NCBI GenBank assembly: GCA_003427395.1 | Contig: BFEA01000560.1 | Location: 444,160-466,616, forward strand | Length of the DNA: 22,457 nt | Reading direction: 5' to 3' | Origin: Chara braunii | Lineage: Eukaryota > Streptophyta > Charophyceae > Charales > Characeae | Part shown: positions 1-10,599 of the stretch, piece after piece | Position numbering within the stretch: position 1 is the stretch's first letter | How the letters are laid out: every line of letters begins with the position of its first letter | The notes under the pieces: model-generated | Told to the model about the DNA's origin: nothing | The model's database searches: none | Seen by the model: the letters and a program-made list of their open reading frames with translations, nothing else | Program-made: the position numbers and the translations under genes

Positions 1-1230
1 CTAGCCACCCCCAACCCTTCTTCTTCCTCCATCACCCACACCCGTCCGCCATAGCCGACCACCTCCAACCCGTCTTCTTCCTCCATCGCCCACAACCGTC
101 CACCATAGCTAACCACCTCCAACCCTTCTTCTTCCTCCATCACCCACACCCGTCCACCATAGCCGGCCACCCCCAACCCTCCTTCTTCCTTCTTCACCCA
201 CACGCGTCCACCATAGCCAACCACCCCCAACCCTTCTCCTTCCTCCATCACCCACACCCGTCTGCCATAGCCGACCACTCCCAACCCTTCTTCCTCCTTC
301 ATCACCCACAACCGTCCACCATAGCTAGCCACCCCCAACCCTCCTTCTTCCTCCGTCACTCACACACCCGTCCACCATAGCTGACCACCCCCAACCCTCC
401 TTCTTCCGTCTTCACCCACACGCGTCCACCATAGCCAACCACCCCCGGCCCTTCTCCTTCCGTCTTCACCCACACCCGTCCACCATAGCCGACCACCCCC
501 AACCCTCCTTCTTCCTTCTTCACCCACCCGCGTCCACCATAGCCAACCACCCCCAACCCTGCTCCTTCCTCCATCACCCACACCCGTCCGCCATAGCCGA
601 CCACTCCCAACCCTTCTTCCTCCTTCACCACCCACACCGGTCCGCCATAGCGAACCACCTCCAACCCTCCTTCTTCCTCCATCACCCACACCTCTCCGCC
701 ATAGCCAACCACCTCCAACCCTCCTTCTTCCTCCACCACTCACACCCGTCCACCATAGCCGACCACCCCCAACCCTCCTTCTTCCGTCTTCACCCAGACG
801 CGTCCACCATAGCCAACCACCCCCAGCCCTTCTCCTTNCTCCATCACCCACACTCGTCCGCCATAGCCAACCACCTCCAACCCTCCTTCTTCCTCCATCA
901 CCCACACCTGTCCGCCCAAGCCAACCACCTCCAACCCTCCTTCTTCCTCCATCACTCACACGCGTCCACCATAGCCGACCACCCCCAACCCTCCTTCTGT
1001 CTTCACCCACACGCGTCTACCATAGCCAACCACCCCCTGCCCTTCTCCTTCCTCCATCACCCACACTCGTCCGCCATAGCCGGCCACTCCCAACCCTTCT
1101 TCTTCCTCCATCACCCACAACCGTCCGCCATAGCCGGCCACTCCCAACCCTTCTTCTTCCTCCATCACCCACAACGGTCCACCATAGCCGGCCACCTTCA
1201 ACCCTTCTTCCTCCTCCATCACCCACGCCC
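1..1230. repeat. 54-bp minisatellite array, about 23 units
   Basis: Direct repeats with a 54-bp period run from the window edge to about 1230. A typical unit contains CAACCCTTCTTCTTCCTCC, then CATCACCCACACCCGTCC, then RCCATAGCC. A few units are shorter or longer by 3 bp. The + strand is nearly free of G, so the complementary strand is G-rich with repeated GGGTTGGGGGTGG-like runs. Because 54 is a multiple of three, two minus-strand frames stay open for long stretches and would encode 18-residue repeats (GVGDGGRRRVGGG-type and EEEGGLEVVGYGG-type). I treat these as by-products of the repeat. One N lies at 838. The left end is outside the window. Confidence 0.95.
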
Positions 1231-1327
1231 GTCTACCGGAAAGTCTTAAGGGGTCGGTAGGGGAATGTGCGGGGCCTCGGGCAGGATCGGTTAGGGTAAA
1301 GCAAGGTCGATTAGGATGTGAAGTTCT

Positions 1328-1329
<2 letters not shown>

Positions 1330-1407
<78 letters not shown>

Positions 1408-1420
1408 CGTCTCTCTCTCT
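1330..1420. repeat. (CT)n microsatellite
   Basis: Pure CT dinucleotides run from 1330 to about 1405. A CCGCG interruption and a second short CT run to about 1420 follow, then a pyrimidine-rich stretch to about 1500 with N bases at 1436 and 1441. The tract sits about 100 bp to the right of the 54-bp minisatellite, so 1.5 kb of the + strand is almost all pyrimidine. Confidence 0.95.
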
Positions 1421-1499
1421 TTCCCTCCCCCTCTCNCTCCNTCTTTCTCCATTCCTCCAAAACCCTTTAACCCCTAATCCTTCCGTCGCTCCCCCTTCT

Positions 1500-4350
1500 C
1501 TATGGCATGTGACTAACCTCTACCCTCACCTGTTACATTGNCAGGGAACGNAAGGAAAGGAACTTGGTCCTCACTTGGTGGAAAGCGAGGGCAAGGGGAG
1601 GGCTGTCGGTCCCTTGTGCCACCAAGAAGGGAAGGATACGAGACTATTGAGAAACGGNTGAGGGAGCAAAAAAGAAGGGAGTATCGCTTTTGCAANAAGG
1701 TCAGTTNGACTCAACCATCCTCCCGGACTGCATGACTAAGGCGATTGCATGGCTTGCATGTGGGAAAGGGAAGGGAAATCATAAGGGGAGTTGGAAGGTA
1801 AAGGGGGCCTAGGATTGCGGGAAGGGGCGATGTGTTGACCCCAACGGGGATTGTACTTGGTCATTTTTCTTGTGTGGTCTTGCGCAGGTGAGTAGCCTGG
1901 GACGATTTGGACAGGGCTGGATCCACGGATGAGGACTAGGGTGGGAGAATTGGCTAAGGGATGGACTTGGACTTCGCATGAGTTGCGGATGCGGGATGGG
2001 TCGTATGGTCGGAAGGTCGGATGTTTGGATGAATGGTAGATGCCTGGACGTGGTTGCGTGACGGTTGAATGCAATGGCCCTCTCGTGAATGTAATGTAAG
2101 CCTGGAAGGACTAAGGGCTGTCTAGGATAGGTGGATGCGATGCTAGTGGCTCTCGCAAAAAAATATAGCGGCTAGGGGCCCGGGCGACGCTGCCTCGCCC
2201 CGAGGATGCTGTCGGGGCCGTCCTGAGCCACTCGACTTAGTGAAAAGGTGCGTGGCCCAATGGACGACGCTTGGCCTGCGCACGGTAAGAAGACAAACTC
2301 TTAACGAACTCCCTGGACTGCCTGAGTATTGGAAAAAGCAATTGCCTGGTCAGAGTTAACCGAATCGAGAAAACGCCACGAGTGCCAAAGAGCTACCATC
2401 TTGACGCGAGAGCGGAGCTACATCCCCCAATGTAAAACCCTCTCGCAAAAGGCCCTCCCCCATCCATCTCAAAGCACTAGGTGGGGGTGCCCCTGGGACG
2501 AACGACCCGCGCCCTGAGTATGAGCGTGAGCGGGTCGAGCCAAATGGGACCCGCAGTGGGGTCGACGAGGCTCGAAAGTCCTTCAGGGTACGGCCCCTAC
2601 AAAAATGGTGGAGGTGTTGGGTATTGGGTTAAATTGACCCATACGATCTCGAGGGGGGCACCCGACGCATGACCGCGAACATAACCAAAGATAAGAAATG
2701 AGGACTTGTGTATGCTCTACTCCTTCGAGCGAATCAGATTTGAGGGTGGTTGGGCGCATGGCAAGGCAAGGCCTGGAGGAACAACATGCATGTTTACACC
2801 TTTGATCAGCCATCTCCTTCGGAGGTGACTCTAGTCCTCCTTCATTTGGACTGATGTTTGTCAGGCCGGGGAAGCTTTGGGCAAGCCGCAGGTCGACCCT
2901 TCCTCTTCGTTTGAAAGAAGGGCTCCGGTTACCTGGCAGGCGGTTGGGATTCCGGGCTAGTCCGGGTTCCGATAAAAATCCCGTGGCGGAGTGATCCGAA
3001 CGACACGGGTGTTTCCTTTCCTTTTCTTCGGAGCCCAGCGGGCTCCATGCACGACACTTAAATGCTTGAAGGAACCCCATATGAACACAAAAGGCAATCA
3101 AGAAGGAACAATCCCGCCCTATGAACAGACAGACAAGCGAAGACAAAGGCGAACGAAGGGAGTTGCTAGACTCCGAGGAAAACTAGCTCACCCTTGAAGA
3201 CGCTCACGAAAAAGGAACCAGGCACTGTGTATGGAAGTTAAGGGTGAGTGGCACACACTGTCCTGAGAGAAAATCTGAGAGGGATGGGTAGGAAGCGTTG
3301 GGCGCACCATGGGAAAGGCACTTGTGTTATGTGTGTCCCACTTGGGACTTGTGATTGCATGCTTGGGATTTCGAGCGTCCTGCCATTTGGAAGGAAAGGA
3401 GGGGTTTGCACCGGCCGATGCGGGTTGCGAAATGTCGCTCCCTTTTGTAGGCTACCGTGGCTTCGCGTGTGGAGGTCGGGCCGCCGAGCTGTCGGACGGG
3501 AGTTTGTCACGTCGGTTGATTAGTAGCATTCTCGTCCGTGCGGTGATGAGCTTTGGCTCGATGATCTACCGGGCGGGGTGTGAAATCTCCTCAGGCGGGG
3601 CTTAGCCTGTCGGCAGACGGAGGGAGTACCACTACATGCAGGCACAGACGGAGCCTCGGGGACGATTAGTAGCTTCTCGTGGCCTGGTTCGGGAAAGGCT
3701 GTTCCTTATCGGACCAATGGAAGTGAATACCTGGACGGCTGGCTCCAACGGCCCTACCGAGATGTGCGGGGTGATTCCCGAGATTAACGGTGGGTACGCG
3801 AGCGGCAAGTCGGGACGGGGTATTCTGGGTACAAGGAAAGGGCTAATGCCTTGCCAGAGCCTGTGTACGGCCCTCGCGACGGTTGAGCTATGCTTGAGGT
3901 GCGGGTTGAGACCCTGCCGATGGTAACAGTGGAGAGACCACTTTCGGGGAAAGGCCGGTGAGGAGATGACCAGTCTGTGTGCGACGTCTGCTTGAGTTTT
4001 CCTTTTGTGCCTTCCTCTGTGAAAGCTTGCCTGAATATGTGTTGGGAGGGGGACTGAGCTTCTGGTTTATTCTCACCCCTGCCCGGGTCTGCACGAGTGA
4101 GAGAACATGAGAGTGAGGCTGGATAGGAGTTGGAAGGAAAAGAGAACCAAGAGAAAGGAATGGCGGTTGTTGGAGATCGGTGAAGGGAATGATTGGGTAA
4201 CGATCTCTGGGAAATGGGTAGGAAGGGTTAGGGAGACCCGGATGAAGGGGGTCTGAAAACAATCCTCATCTAGGAAAAGGCGACAATCTGATCGAAGAGG
4301 GGCCATGTGGTGCTCTCTTGTGAAAAACAGGACGGGAGCTGGCCAACAAG
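1500..4350. other. Region without recognisable gene
   Basis: I see no convincing gene in these 2.8 kb. Open frames on both strands are short or compositionally plain, and none carries a motif I recognise. The longest, on the minus strand at 2583-3146, has no identifiable domain. One tidy inverted repeat, GGAGCCC-AGC-GGGCTCC, lies at 3030-3046. N bases at 1541, 1551, 1658, 1696 and 1707 mark a low-quality or polymorphic patch. If the A-B array belongs to the retrotransposon, its left LTR and primer-binding site should lie in or left of this region. I looked for a copy of any sequence from 15.9-19 kb here and found none by eye. Confidence 0.5.
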
Positions 4351-5159
4351 ATGGTGTGATGGTTGTCACCCCCTGTCTATTATAGCGGTTCGGAAATACC
4401 AATAGACGTAAGGGAAGGGGTGTCTGTTGTTCTCCCGGAGGAAGGGACGTGGACGGACCTGGAACCAGCCTAAAAAACTGTGATGCGGGACGAGAAGGAC
4501 GCGTTCCTCTGGATAGAGACGATTTGGACTAAGGTCAGCCTGACGAGACTCTCACCAAGTTTGATGGATTTAGAGTTCCAGGGGACGGTGGAAGCCCGAG
4601 GGTGGGTCTAGGACCTGGAAAATGAAGTGGTAATAGGGTTGGTATTGGGCGTGGCATCGACACAGCTGTTTAGACAAGCGGAGCGAGAGGTGGTATGGGC
4701 AGGTGTCAGCGGGCGGAAATGGAAATGGATAAGATAGATGTGCGAGTGGAACTCGGGGACAGAAAGAGTATGAGACGGCCCCTCAGAACAATGAGGTGTG
4801 TGCTACCCGCGTTTTTGGTGGATGCGGTCTTTGGGACCAGGGGTAGGCTGGAGCAGATATGTCGATCAATGACGCACCTTAGGCTGCACCAGTGCGCCCG
4901 ACAGGACTTCTTTAAGCTGTCAGTGGAGGCGGGGCCGTTCGAAGAGAACTGGGCAGAGGAACTAGCTGAGGTACTAAACCTCCTCAGCGCGGATGAGATC
5001 TTCGTTTCTAGCTCGGTGCATTGGCAGATAATCTATCGAAATGTGGCGGCGGGGGAAACTGTCTTAGAAGGTCTAAAGGAGTTGTTCCCGGAAGAAGAGG
5101 AGGGTTTCAGTGACGATGAGAGTGAGGATGGGAACGAGATAGAGGACTGGGACTTCTGA
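4351..5159 (+). pseudogene. A-B family copy 1, broken
   Basis: First and most damaged copy; the product is unrecognised. The start ATG at 4351 is chosen because the 23 codons from it to the VSVVLP segment match the spacing in the other copies. Domain A is in frame 1, with in-frame TGA at 4357, TAA at 4471 and TAG at 4609. Its DLEFQGTV and LFRQA segments align with DLKVTGTV and IFQRA of copy 4. The reading frame then changes between about 4680 and 4720, and domain B continues in frame 3 (MRCVLPAFLVDAVFG, then SVEAGPFEENW) to the TGA at 5157. The C-terminus is strongly acidic (FSDDESEDGNEIED), unlike the other copies. If B is translated alone, ATGs at 4695 and 4719 are available. Confidence 0.6.
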
Positions 5160-5216
5160 GAACGGGGATGGGGACTTACCCGGGAATGGATTGTCGACTA
5201 TGTGCAGGTAGGAGCG

Positions 5217-5963
5217 ATGGCCCGGGAATTTTTGCTATGGGATTGCACGTGGGACCCAAAACGAGTCAGAAGGGGAGTGGAAATGTTTGTACCAATGAGT
5301 GATGAATGGATGGGGGCGAAGTGTGACTAGCGGGGGTATGAGATCGTACCGGAACTATCCTGTCTGTGGATAGAACGTGTCTGGAACCCGTTGAGGGAAG
5401 AGGAAGGATGGGATGATATTGCAGAAGGGAAAGTGGAGTCCGTCGGGACGATCGTCTTGTCGGAACAAGGATGGCACCTGTTTTGCACCACGCTTGCGGC
5501 TGGGCAGAACCCGATGTGGCTTTTTGGGGATGCCGAGGCAAGGACTCGAAAGGCGGGTGAAAAGTTCGCCAATAAGGGGTGGGACGAGGTCAGTAGTAGG
5601 GCGGTGATGGGAGGATGGAAGGAATTTGACCCGCCGTGTGCCCGGACCAAAACCTGGGTGCCGGACTTCGTGGCGGACTGGTTCGGGGGCTTTGATCACG
5701 TTGCGGAAGTAGCCAGCACTATGGAACGGGTACACATAGGCGACGCATGGTTGGCAGAGGAATTTTATTAAACATCTTTGAAATTCGGACCTTTCCACGG
5801 TGACAGAGCCCGGGAGGTCCTTATCATTTTGGATATTGAAAGAAATGACCGAAAGAAGGTGGCCCCGGAAACTAGGGAGGCCATAATCCGCCGGGAGGTA
5901 GCAGCGACCCCATGCTATGTGGATGATGTATTCAAACTGTTTGAAGTACTGTGGTTTGACTAA
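5217..5963 (+). pseudogene. A-B family copy 2, two in-frame stops
   Basis: Full-length copy in a single frame (frame 3) of about 248 codons, interrupted by TAG at 5328 and TAA at 5769; its function is unknown. It starts MAREF at 5217, and a CTATGTGCAGG stretch ends a few bases upstream. Domain A contains VEMFVPMSDEW, then CLWIERVW, then GTIVLSEQGW and PMWLFGDA. The A-B junction reads GGWKEF, where copies 3 and 4 have a stop in place of the Lys. Domain B contains VPDFVADWFGGFDHV, then KFGPFHGDRAREVL and CYVDDVFKLFE. The stop at 5769 sits where copy 1 has Lys in FFKLS. Only 57 bp separate it from copy 1, and that gap is open in the same frame. Confidence 0.65.
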
Positions 5964-6087
5964 AGGAGCGGTAAAGCCGCGGGGCCAGGGAAGTATGAGA
6001 AAAATTGCTAAGATAAGGGGATGGGATGTCTGGCCGGGTTTGTTTTGGTGTGGGCCGCGAGAGAGAAGACCGAGGACGAGAGCACAA

Positions 6088-6861
6088 ATGGCACGGCGAA
6101 GGACGTTCCTTGAGGACCGCCCGTTGGGCATTGAGCCGCCTAGGGATGTGGACGGTAGGGTAGAGATCAGCCTGCCCGCCACAAATGAGGGTTGGCACCC
6201 GGTGGTAGATTGGGTCGGGGTTGAACTCATGGAGAACTTGGTTTACCTCCTAACGAGGGTGGAATGGCTTGCAGACGAGAATGGGGAGTGGAACCCGGAC
6301 CTGCGGGGGCATGTGCGGGCGAAAGGACGATTGTATATGTCTGAAGATGGGTGGCGGGAGTTTGGAGTTCGGTTGGCATCAGGAGAAGACCCGCTGAGTA
6401 TGTTTGAAGGGGTGTGGCAGTTAGGTTGGCAGGCTGGGTTTGAGTTCGCAGACCCAGGGGTCGATGATGTAACAGCGGACCTTAGGGTAGCCATGGTCGG
6501 GAGTTTTTAATTGCCCAGTGAAAATGTGCGAATGAGGCTGCCGCCCTTCCTGCTGGAGAGACTGGGCGGATTGGAACTTGTTAGAGAAGCAGTAGCCGAT
6601 CTTGTGAACCTGACGTATGAAGATGTGATGGTATGTCGAGAATACTACCGGGCCTTCTTGGAAATGGGACCGTTTTGTGGAGAGCGAAGGTACGAGGTGC
6701 TGCGCGTCTTACGCACTGTGTTTTGCACCAGGCCAAGGGCTCCGGTCGTTAGCAGCGAAGTTTTGTGGGGTGTCGTCCGACGGGAAATAAGCCGAGGGAT
6801 GGTGTACGTGGATGATTTGTACCGTTTGTATGAGCCAATGGAAGTAGGGACGGACCAGTAA
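6088..6861 (+). pseudogene. A-B family copy 3, stop between A and B
   Basis: About 257 codons in frame 1 with a single TAA at 6508-6510 exactly at the A-B junction; function unknown. The start MARRRTF at 6088 matches the MAMRRAR start of copy 4. The frame is open further upstream, but the homology begins here. Domain A shows VEISLPATNEGW, WVGVELMENLVYLL, GRLYMSEDGW and PLSMFEGVW. Domain B shows RLPPFLLERLGG, FLEMGPFCGERRYEVL and VYVDDLYRLYEPM, and ends at TAA 6859. Domain A alone would be about 140 residues and domain B about 116. The copy could therefore be two adjacent small proteins, a readthrough fusion, or a broken fusion gene. Confidence 0.65.
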
Positions 6862-6999
6862 AAGAGAAGGGTCAAGGGAAAGGGAGGAAAAAAAGGCTCA
6901 AGCTAGAGACCAGGGAGTGTTCGAGCGGAAGCCAAAGAAGAAATGAAATAAGTAAATCCGCTTGTTGTTTAAACTGTGCAGGGAACCACTAAGTCAAAA

Positions 7000-7786
7000 A
7001 TGGCGATGAGACGCGCTCGGATGTTACGACGGCCTATGCACCCGCGGCCACCCACGGAAAGTGGAGGCGGATGGGAGGTATCGCTCCCAGCAAGCTACGT
7101 GATTCAAGGACTGGATACGGAATGGAGGGCCGTGACCTTGGGAAGGGGGCAGGCGTTCATGATGGTGGAATGTTTGTGGGATGGTATGAGGATCGACAGG
7201 GGAACGGGAGACGATCTGTACACCGACCTCAAGGTGACGGGGACCGTGTACCTGCCAGAGATTGGATGGTACATGTTAGGAACGGAATTGGCACTAGGCC
7301 ACGGATTGCTACCAATCTTCCAAAGGGCCACTAGGATGTTAAACAGGGTGGGCCAGGAGGTGCGAGGGAGAAGAAACGTGGGTTTGAGGACCCAGGTGGA
7401 GGTCGGAGGTTGGTAGGAGTTTAAGGCCCCAATGACCGGGTTGAGGTGTCGAGTACCTCGTTTCATGGTGGACCTGGTATTCGGTAGTCTCAAGATCGCT
7501 AGGGACCTAGTGGACTCGACCTTGGTCTGGATCCACCTCTTCCGGCCACAAATAACGAGCATGTTCTATGATGTGTCGGTCAAACACGGGCCGTTTTGGG
7601 GTAATCAGGCTTGGGAGCTACTCGAATTGCTCGAGATTTTGATATTCGGGTTGCCCCACTTGTCGTTTGAAGAATATGAGCCAATAATCATCAGGGGAAA
7701 TAGAGATGGGGGAAAATTACCTTGCTGGGTTGGCTGACCTGTTCGAGGAACTGGATGAGCAGGACAAGCCTGAGGGACCAGCGTGA
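7000..7786 (+). pseudogene. A-B family copy 4, stop and frameshift
   Basis: The start MAMRRAR at 7000 lies 18 bases after a TGTGCAGG; function unknown. Domain A contains WEVSLPASYV, AFMMVECLW, GTVYLPEIGW and LLPIFQRA, and is followed by GGW and a TAG at 7414-7416. That is the same alignment column as the TAA of copy 3, and it is a Lys codon in copies 1 and 2. Domain B continues in the same frame with CRVPRFMVDLVFG, SVKHGPFWGNQAWELL and YEPIIIR. At the G-run 7694-7697 the homology moves to another frame (EIEMGENYLAGLADLFEEL) and ends at TGA 7784-7786. Without that shift the frame ends at TGA 7735. The C-terminus is acidic, as in copy 1, but shorter. Confidence 0.65.
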
Positions 7787-8214
7787 GAAAACGCGCCAGG
7801 GAGAGGTAGGGAAACAAAGGACGAGTACTAAGACAAGTAGTCAGCCATCAGCAAAAGAGGGGCGGTGGTTGGAGTTCCGGTCGAACCAATGATGCGGCAG
7901 GGAGGAACTAGGAAGACCACCTGTTCCCAAAATTCTGGGGCACCTGGATGCCAATAAGCCGAAAGGGCCATACCCAATACGAAAGCCACTAGGCTCAGGC
8001 ACCGCCCTAAGAATCTGAGCACAACAGTAAAAGAATGCCGAGCGACGGCGGCAAGGTCCCGGTAGAAGAAAACCTGAAGGACGCCCCGGGAAAAGAAAAG
8101 TTAGAAGAGTCATACTGATTAATGTAAGACGAAAAAACATGGGAATAGGCGGGTTTTAGGGCCAGGGCTAGGACAGTTGTGAACAACCGGCCATTTTTCG
8201 CAAAAAAAAATTCC
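7787..8214 (+). other. Spacer between A-B array and gag
   Basis: This is 430 bp of purine-rich sequence without a supported gene. The stretch TGGTTGGAGTTCCGGTCGAACC at about 7866 superficially resembles a tRNA-primed binding site, but the T-arm/acceptor spacing is three bases too short for a normal tRNA. A run of nine A lies at 8201-8209, just before the gag start. Confidence 0.5.
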
Positions 8215-8235
8215 ATGTGCAGGCTAGGTAAAGAA

Positions 8236-10599
8236 ATGGCGACTGAGGAAGGGATCGATGACCAGCAGAGCGGAGGGAATCAGGGCACGAACGGGGATGG
8301 GGAACGAAACGAAGGACCAACAAGGGATCGAGAGTCAACGAAATTGGAAGGGACCCAAGAAGACGGAAAGGACTTCTCAACTGGAGAAAGCTCGGGGAAA
8401 CCTGGGGGTAGCATAAGGGGACCTCAGGAAAACAAGGAAGGGGGAAACGATATGAGAACGAGACCTCGGAACTCAGCAGGAGTCACTCCTAAAAAGACAA
8501 AAGTCTCGGATACCAGTCGTAAATTGGCAGACATAGAAAATCGGACTGCAAAATTTAAGGCAAGACTTATCGAGCAGATGATGGCCGAAGATGAGGAGGA
8601 CCCTCAGGGCGCAGGATCACATGAGGGACGCAGGGCCGGTCAGGACGAGCCTAGGTACGAGGGGAAGGATAATAGTCGCAAAGAAACGCCTAGCAAGAAG
8701 GGGAATGACAAGAACGACCCCCCGGTGGAGGGTGCGGAAAACGCTATGACCCCGCTTGCCATTGACAGCGGCACTAGCCAACTGCCAGCCACGCCAAAAG
8801 TAACGGGGGCATGCGACGGACTCTGGAGCCTTAGGAAAAGGGTGCTGGGATGGTTTGACCCAGAAGGAACGCCGAAAACCAGGGAAAAGCAGAGGGAAAG
8901 CAAGGAAGGGGAAGGGACCAGCGCAGCTGGAGAAGCAGGTAGCTCCGAGGGTGGTCTCAAGAGGATAGTCACCACCCTCACCCGGGCGTTAAATAAGAAC
9001 CAGGGATATCTCGCAGATGCAAAGAAGAAACTCACGTTCGATGGGGCAAACATTACGGAGTTCCTGATAGACTATGAGAACCTGGCAGCCTTACTAAAAT
9101 GGACGGAAGAAGAAAAGATGGAGCACCTAGGGCAGCACGTGTTGCTAAGCTTGGGAAGGGACATGATGGTCATCGTCGCGTCCAGTGGATCCTAGAAAGA
9201 AACCAGGAACGAGATGATGAGGAAATATCTGAAGGCAGAGAAAATGACAACAGAGGTCGAATTAGCAGCAGTCCAGAGGAAAAACTATGCGACTTACAAC
9301 GATTTCCTAAGGGCGTTTACATTAGTAGCGCTACGAATTCCTAGGGTAACAGACCGCATAATGAGTAAATACTTCCTCAGGTAGTTCTCCGAGTTTGACA
9401 AGGATAAGATTCTGTCAGCATACCAGCAGACCAGCAAGTTTGAATACACAAGGGATGTGGATTTCAGTATGGTAACAGACCTTGCAGAGAAAACAGTGGT
9501 AACTGAGACCCTAGCCCTGCTCATGGAAGGGGAGGTTATAGACCTAACCAGAAAAACGGGGGATAAGGTCAAAAAGGGAATAGAGAGCCTGCATGAAAGG
9601 GTACACGGGGTTGATAACAAGATAGAAAGAATGGAAAGTGCGCTATTAGTGATGCAGGCGCAAGTAGCCCGGCCCGCCCTCCTGCCCCAAGAAGCCGTGG
9701 TCCCGGCAGCCGTAGCAAACCGGGGATTTGGCAGGAGAAACCCAGCCAACGAAGAATGCAAGTATTGCACTCTGATCGGGCATTTTGTACGGGCCTGTCC
9801 GAGACTCGATCACGATATCGAGTGGCAGAGGTGCAGTAGGTCCCTCAAAGGCGAGATCCTCGGACCCAAGGGGGAGCGTGTCAATTGGAACTCGCCAGGA
9901 GGGATGCGGCGAGCCGTCATCCTCCTAAATAACTTAGAGATAGCTGTCGTCGAAGCAGAGCCGATAGCCGAGATTGTCTGGGACCAGCAAAGGGGACGGG
10001 GACCACAGGCCAATTTTATCCTAGAAAGCAATGGGCAGGATAGAGTAAATATCACTACTCGACGAGCTGGCGCGGAAAAGAAGCTCATCCGAGACACAGT
10101 AATGGAAGAAGCCGCGGGGGCTAGTGCAGATCAGGAGGAAGCTGAGGCCGAGGAACAGGAGAAGGTCTACGGAAAAACGAGGGAAGAAGAACCGGTAGAT
10201 AAAGTCACGGCTGCAAAAAAAAAGTTCAGTTACCAAATCCCAGTTCTGACGTTGCCCGAATTAGATGACACACTGAGCAAACTCCTGGGCACCATGGTGT
10301 CGGTATCCTTCCAGACCATGCTGCAGGCAAGCCCGAGACTGCTCAAGGGCCTCAGGCAGCTATTGACGCGTAAACGTGTAGAAGTAGAGGAGGCTCCGGA
10401 ACCACAGGAACAAGGACCCGAGGAGACCGAGGCGCCACAAGGAGTCTCTAACCTCCAAAGTATTCCAGGGGGTCTGGAAGAATTGGAAAAAGCCTTCGCT
10501 GATATTCGTCTGAGCCTACCGGACCGAGAAGGTGGCGAAGTTATGAGAGCACCACCAGGCACTAAACTTAGCTTTCATGCACTCCCTATAGGAAACTGA
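8236..10599 (+). pseudogene. gag: Gag polyprotein with CCHC zinc knuckle, two in-frame TAG codons
   Basis: Structural protein that would package the retrotransposon RNA into virus-like particles in the cytoplasm. It occupies frame 1 and is interrupted by TAG at 9193-9195 and TAG at 9382-9384. I prefer the ATG at 8236 (MATEEGIDD); ATG 8215 is an in-frame alternative. The first ~260 residues are hydrophilic and rich in Glu, Lys and Gly, probably disordered. A capsid-like segment follows (LTFDGANITEFLIDYENLAALL, about 9030-9100, and onwards across both stops). A likely coiled coil lies at about 9565-9660 (IESLHERVHGVDNKIERMES). A zinc knuckle C-x2-C-x4-H-x4-C is encoded at 9757-9798. A conserved-looking LGTMVSVSFQTMLQASPRLL segment (about 10284-10350) comes before the end at TGA 10597. 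About 788 codons, long for a Gag. Confidence 0.85.
10572..10599 (+). other. Gag-protease -1 frame overlap
   Basis: Frame 3 opens after a TAG at 10569 and gag (frame 1) ends at TGA 10597, so translation can move from gag to protease only within these bases. The last gag codons are ATA GGA AAC TGA. A GGA AAC has the shape of the well-known G GGA AAC slippery heptamer, with A in place of the first G, so P-site re-pairing would have one mismatch. Protein similarity to typical Gag-Pro junctions also changes frame here (LPIG in gag, LKVQIG in protease). It could be a weak -1 frameshift site or simply a 1-nt indel. Confidence 0.45.

Larger units (their letters stand above)
4351..7786 (+). repeat. 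Tandem array of four diverged A-B family genes
   Basis: Four head-to-tail units start at 4351, 5217, 6088 and 7000, giving spacings of 866, 871 and 912 bp. Each encodes an N-terminal domain A of about 120 residues and a C-terminal domain B of about 110 residues. Domain A shows V-x-[IVM]-x-[LV]-P near its start, a conserved Trp, then G-x-[VIL]...GW and a final [LI]F. Domain B shows [LV]P-x-F near its start, an invariant GPF motif followed by x-E-[VL]L, and often YVDDL-x-LFE near its end. The copies resemble each other along the full length in protein but clearly differ in nucleotides, so this is an old gene array and not a recent DNA duplication. I do not recognise the family. It ends about 450 bp before gag, on the same strand. 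Confidence 0.75.

Noticed and set aside
109-1226. Several minus-strand reading frames in the minisatellite
   Set aside because: They follow from a 54-bp unit lacking stop codons in two frames and give only simple 18-residue repeats.
2583-3146. 187-codon open frame on the minus strand, with some organelle-like flavour
   Set aside because: No recognisable domain, and I could not match the nucleotide sequence to any organelle gene from memory.
7866-7887. TGGTTGGAGTTCCGGTCGAACC as a tRNA primer-binding site
   Set aside because: Its reverse complement places the T-loop three bases too near the CCA end for a normal tRNA, and no LTR end precedes it.
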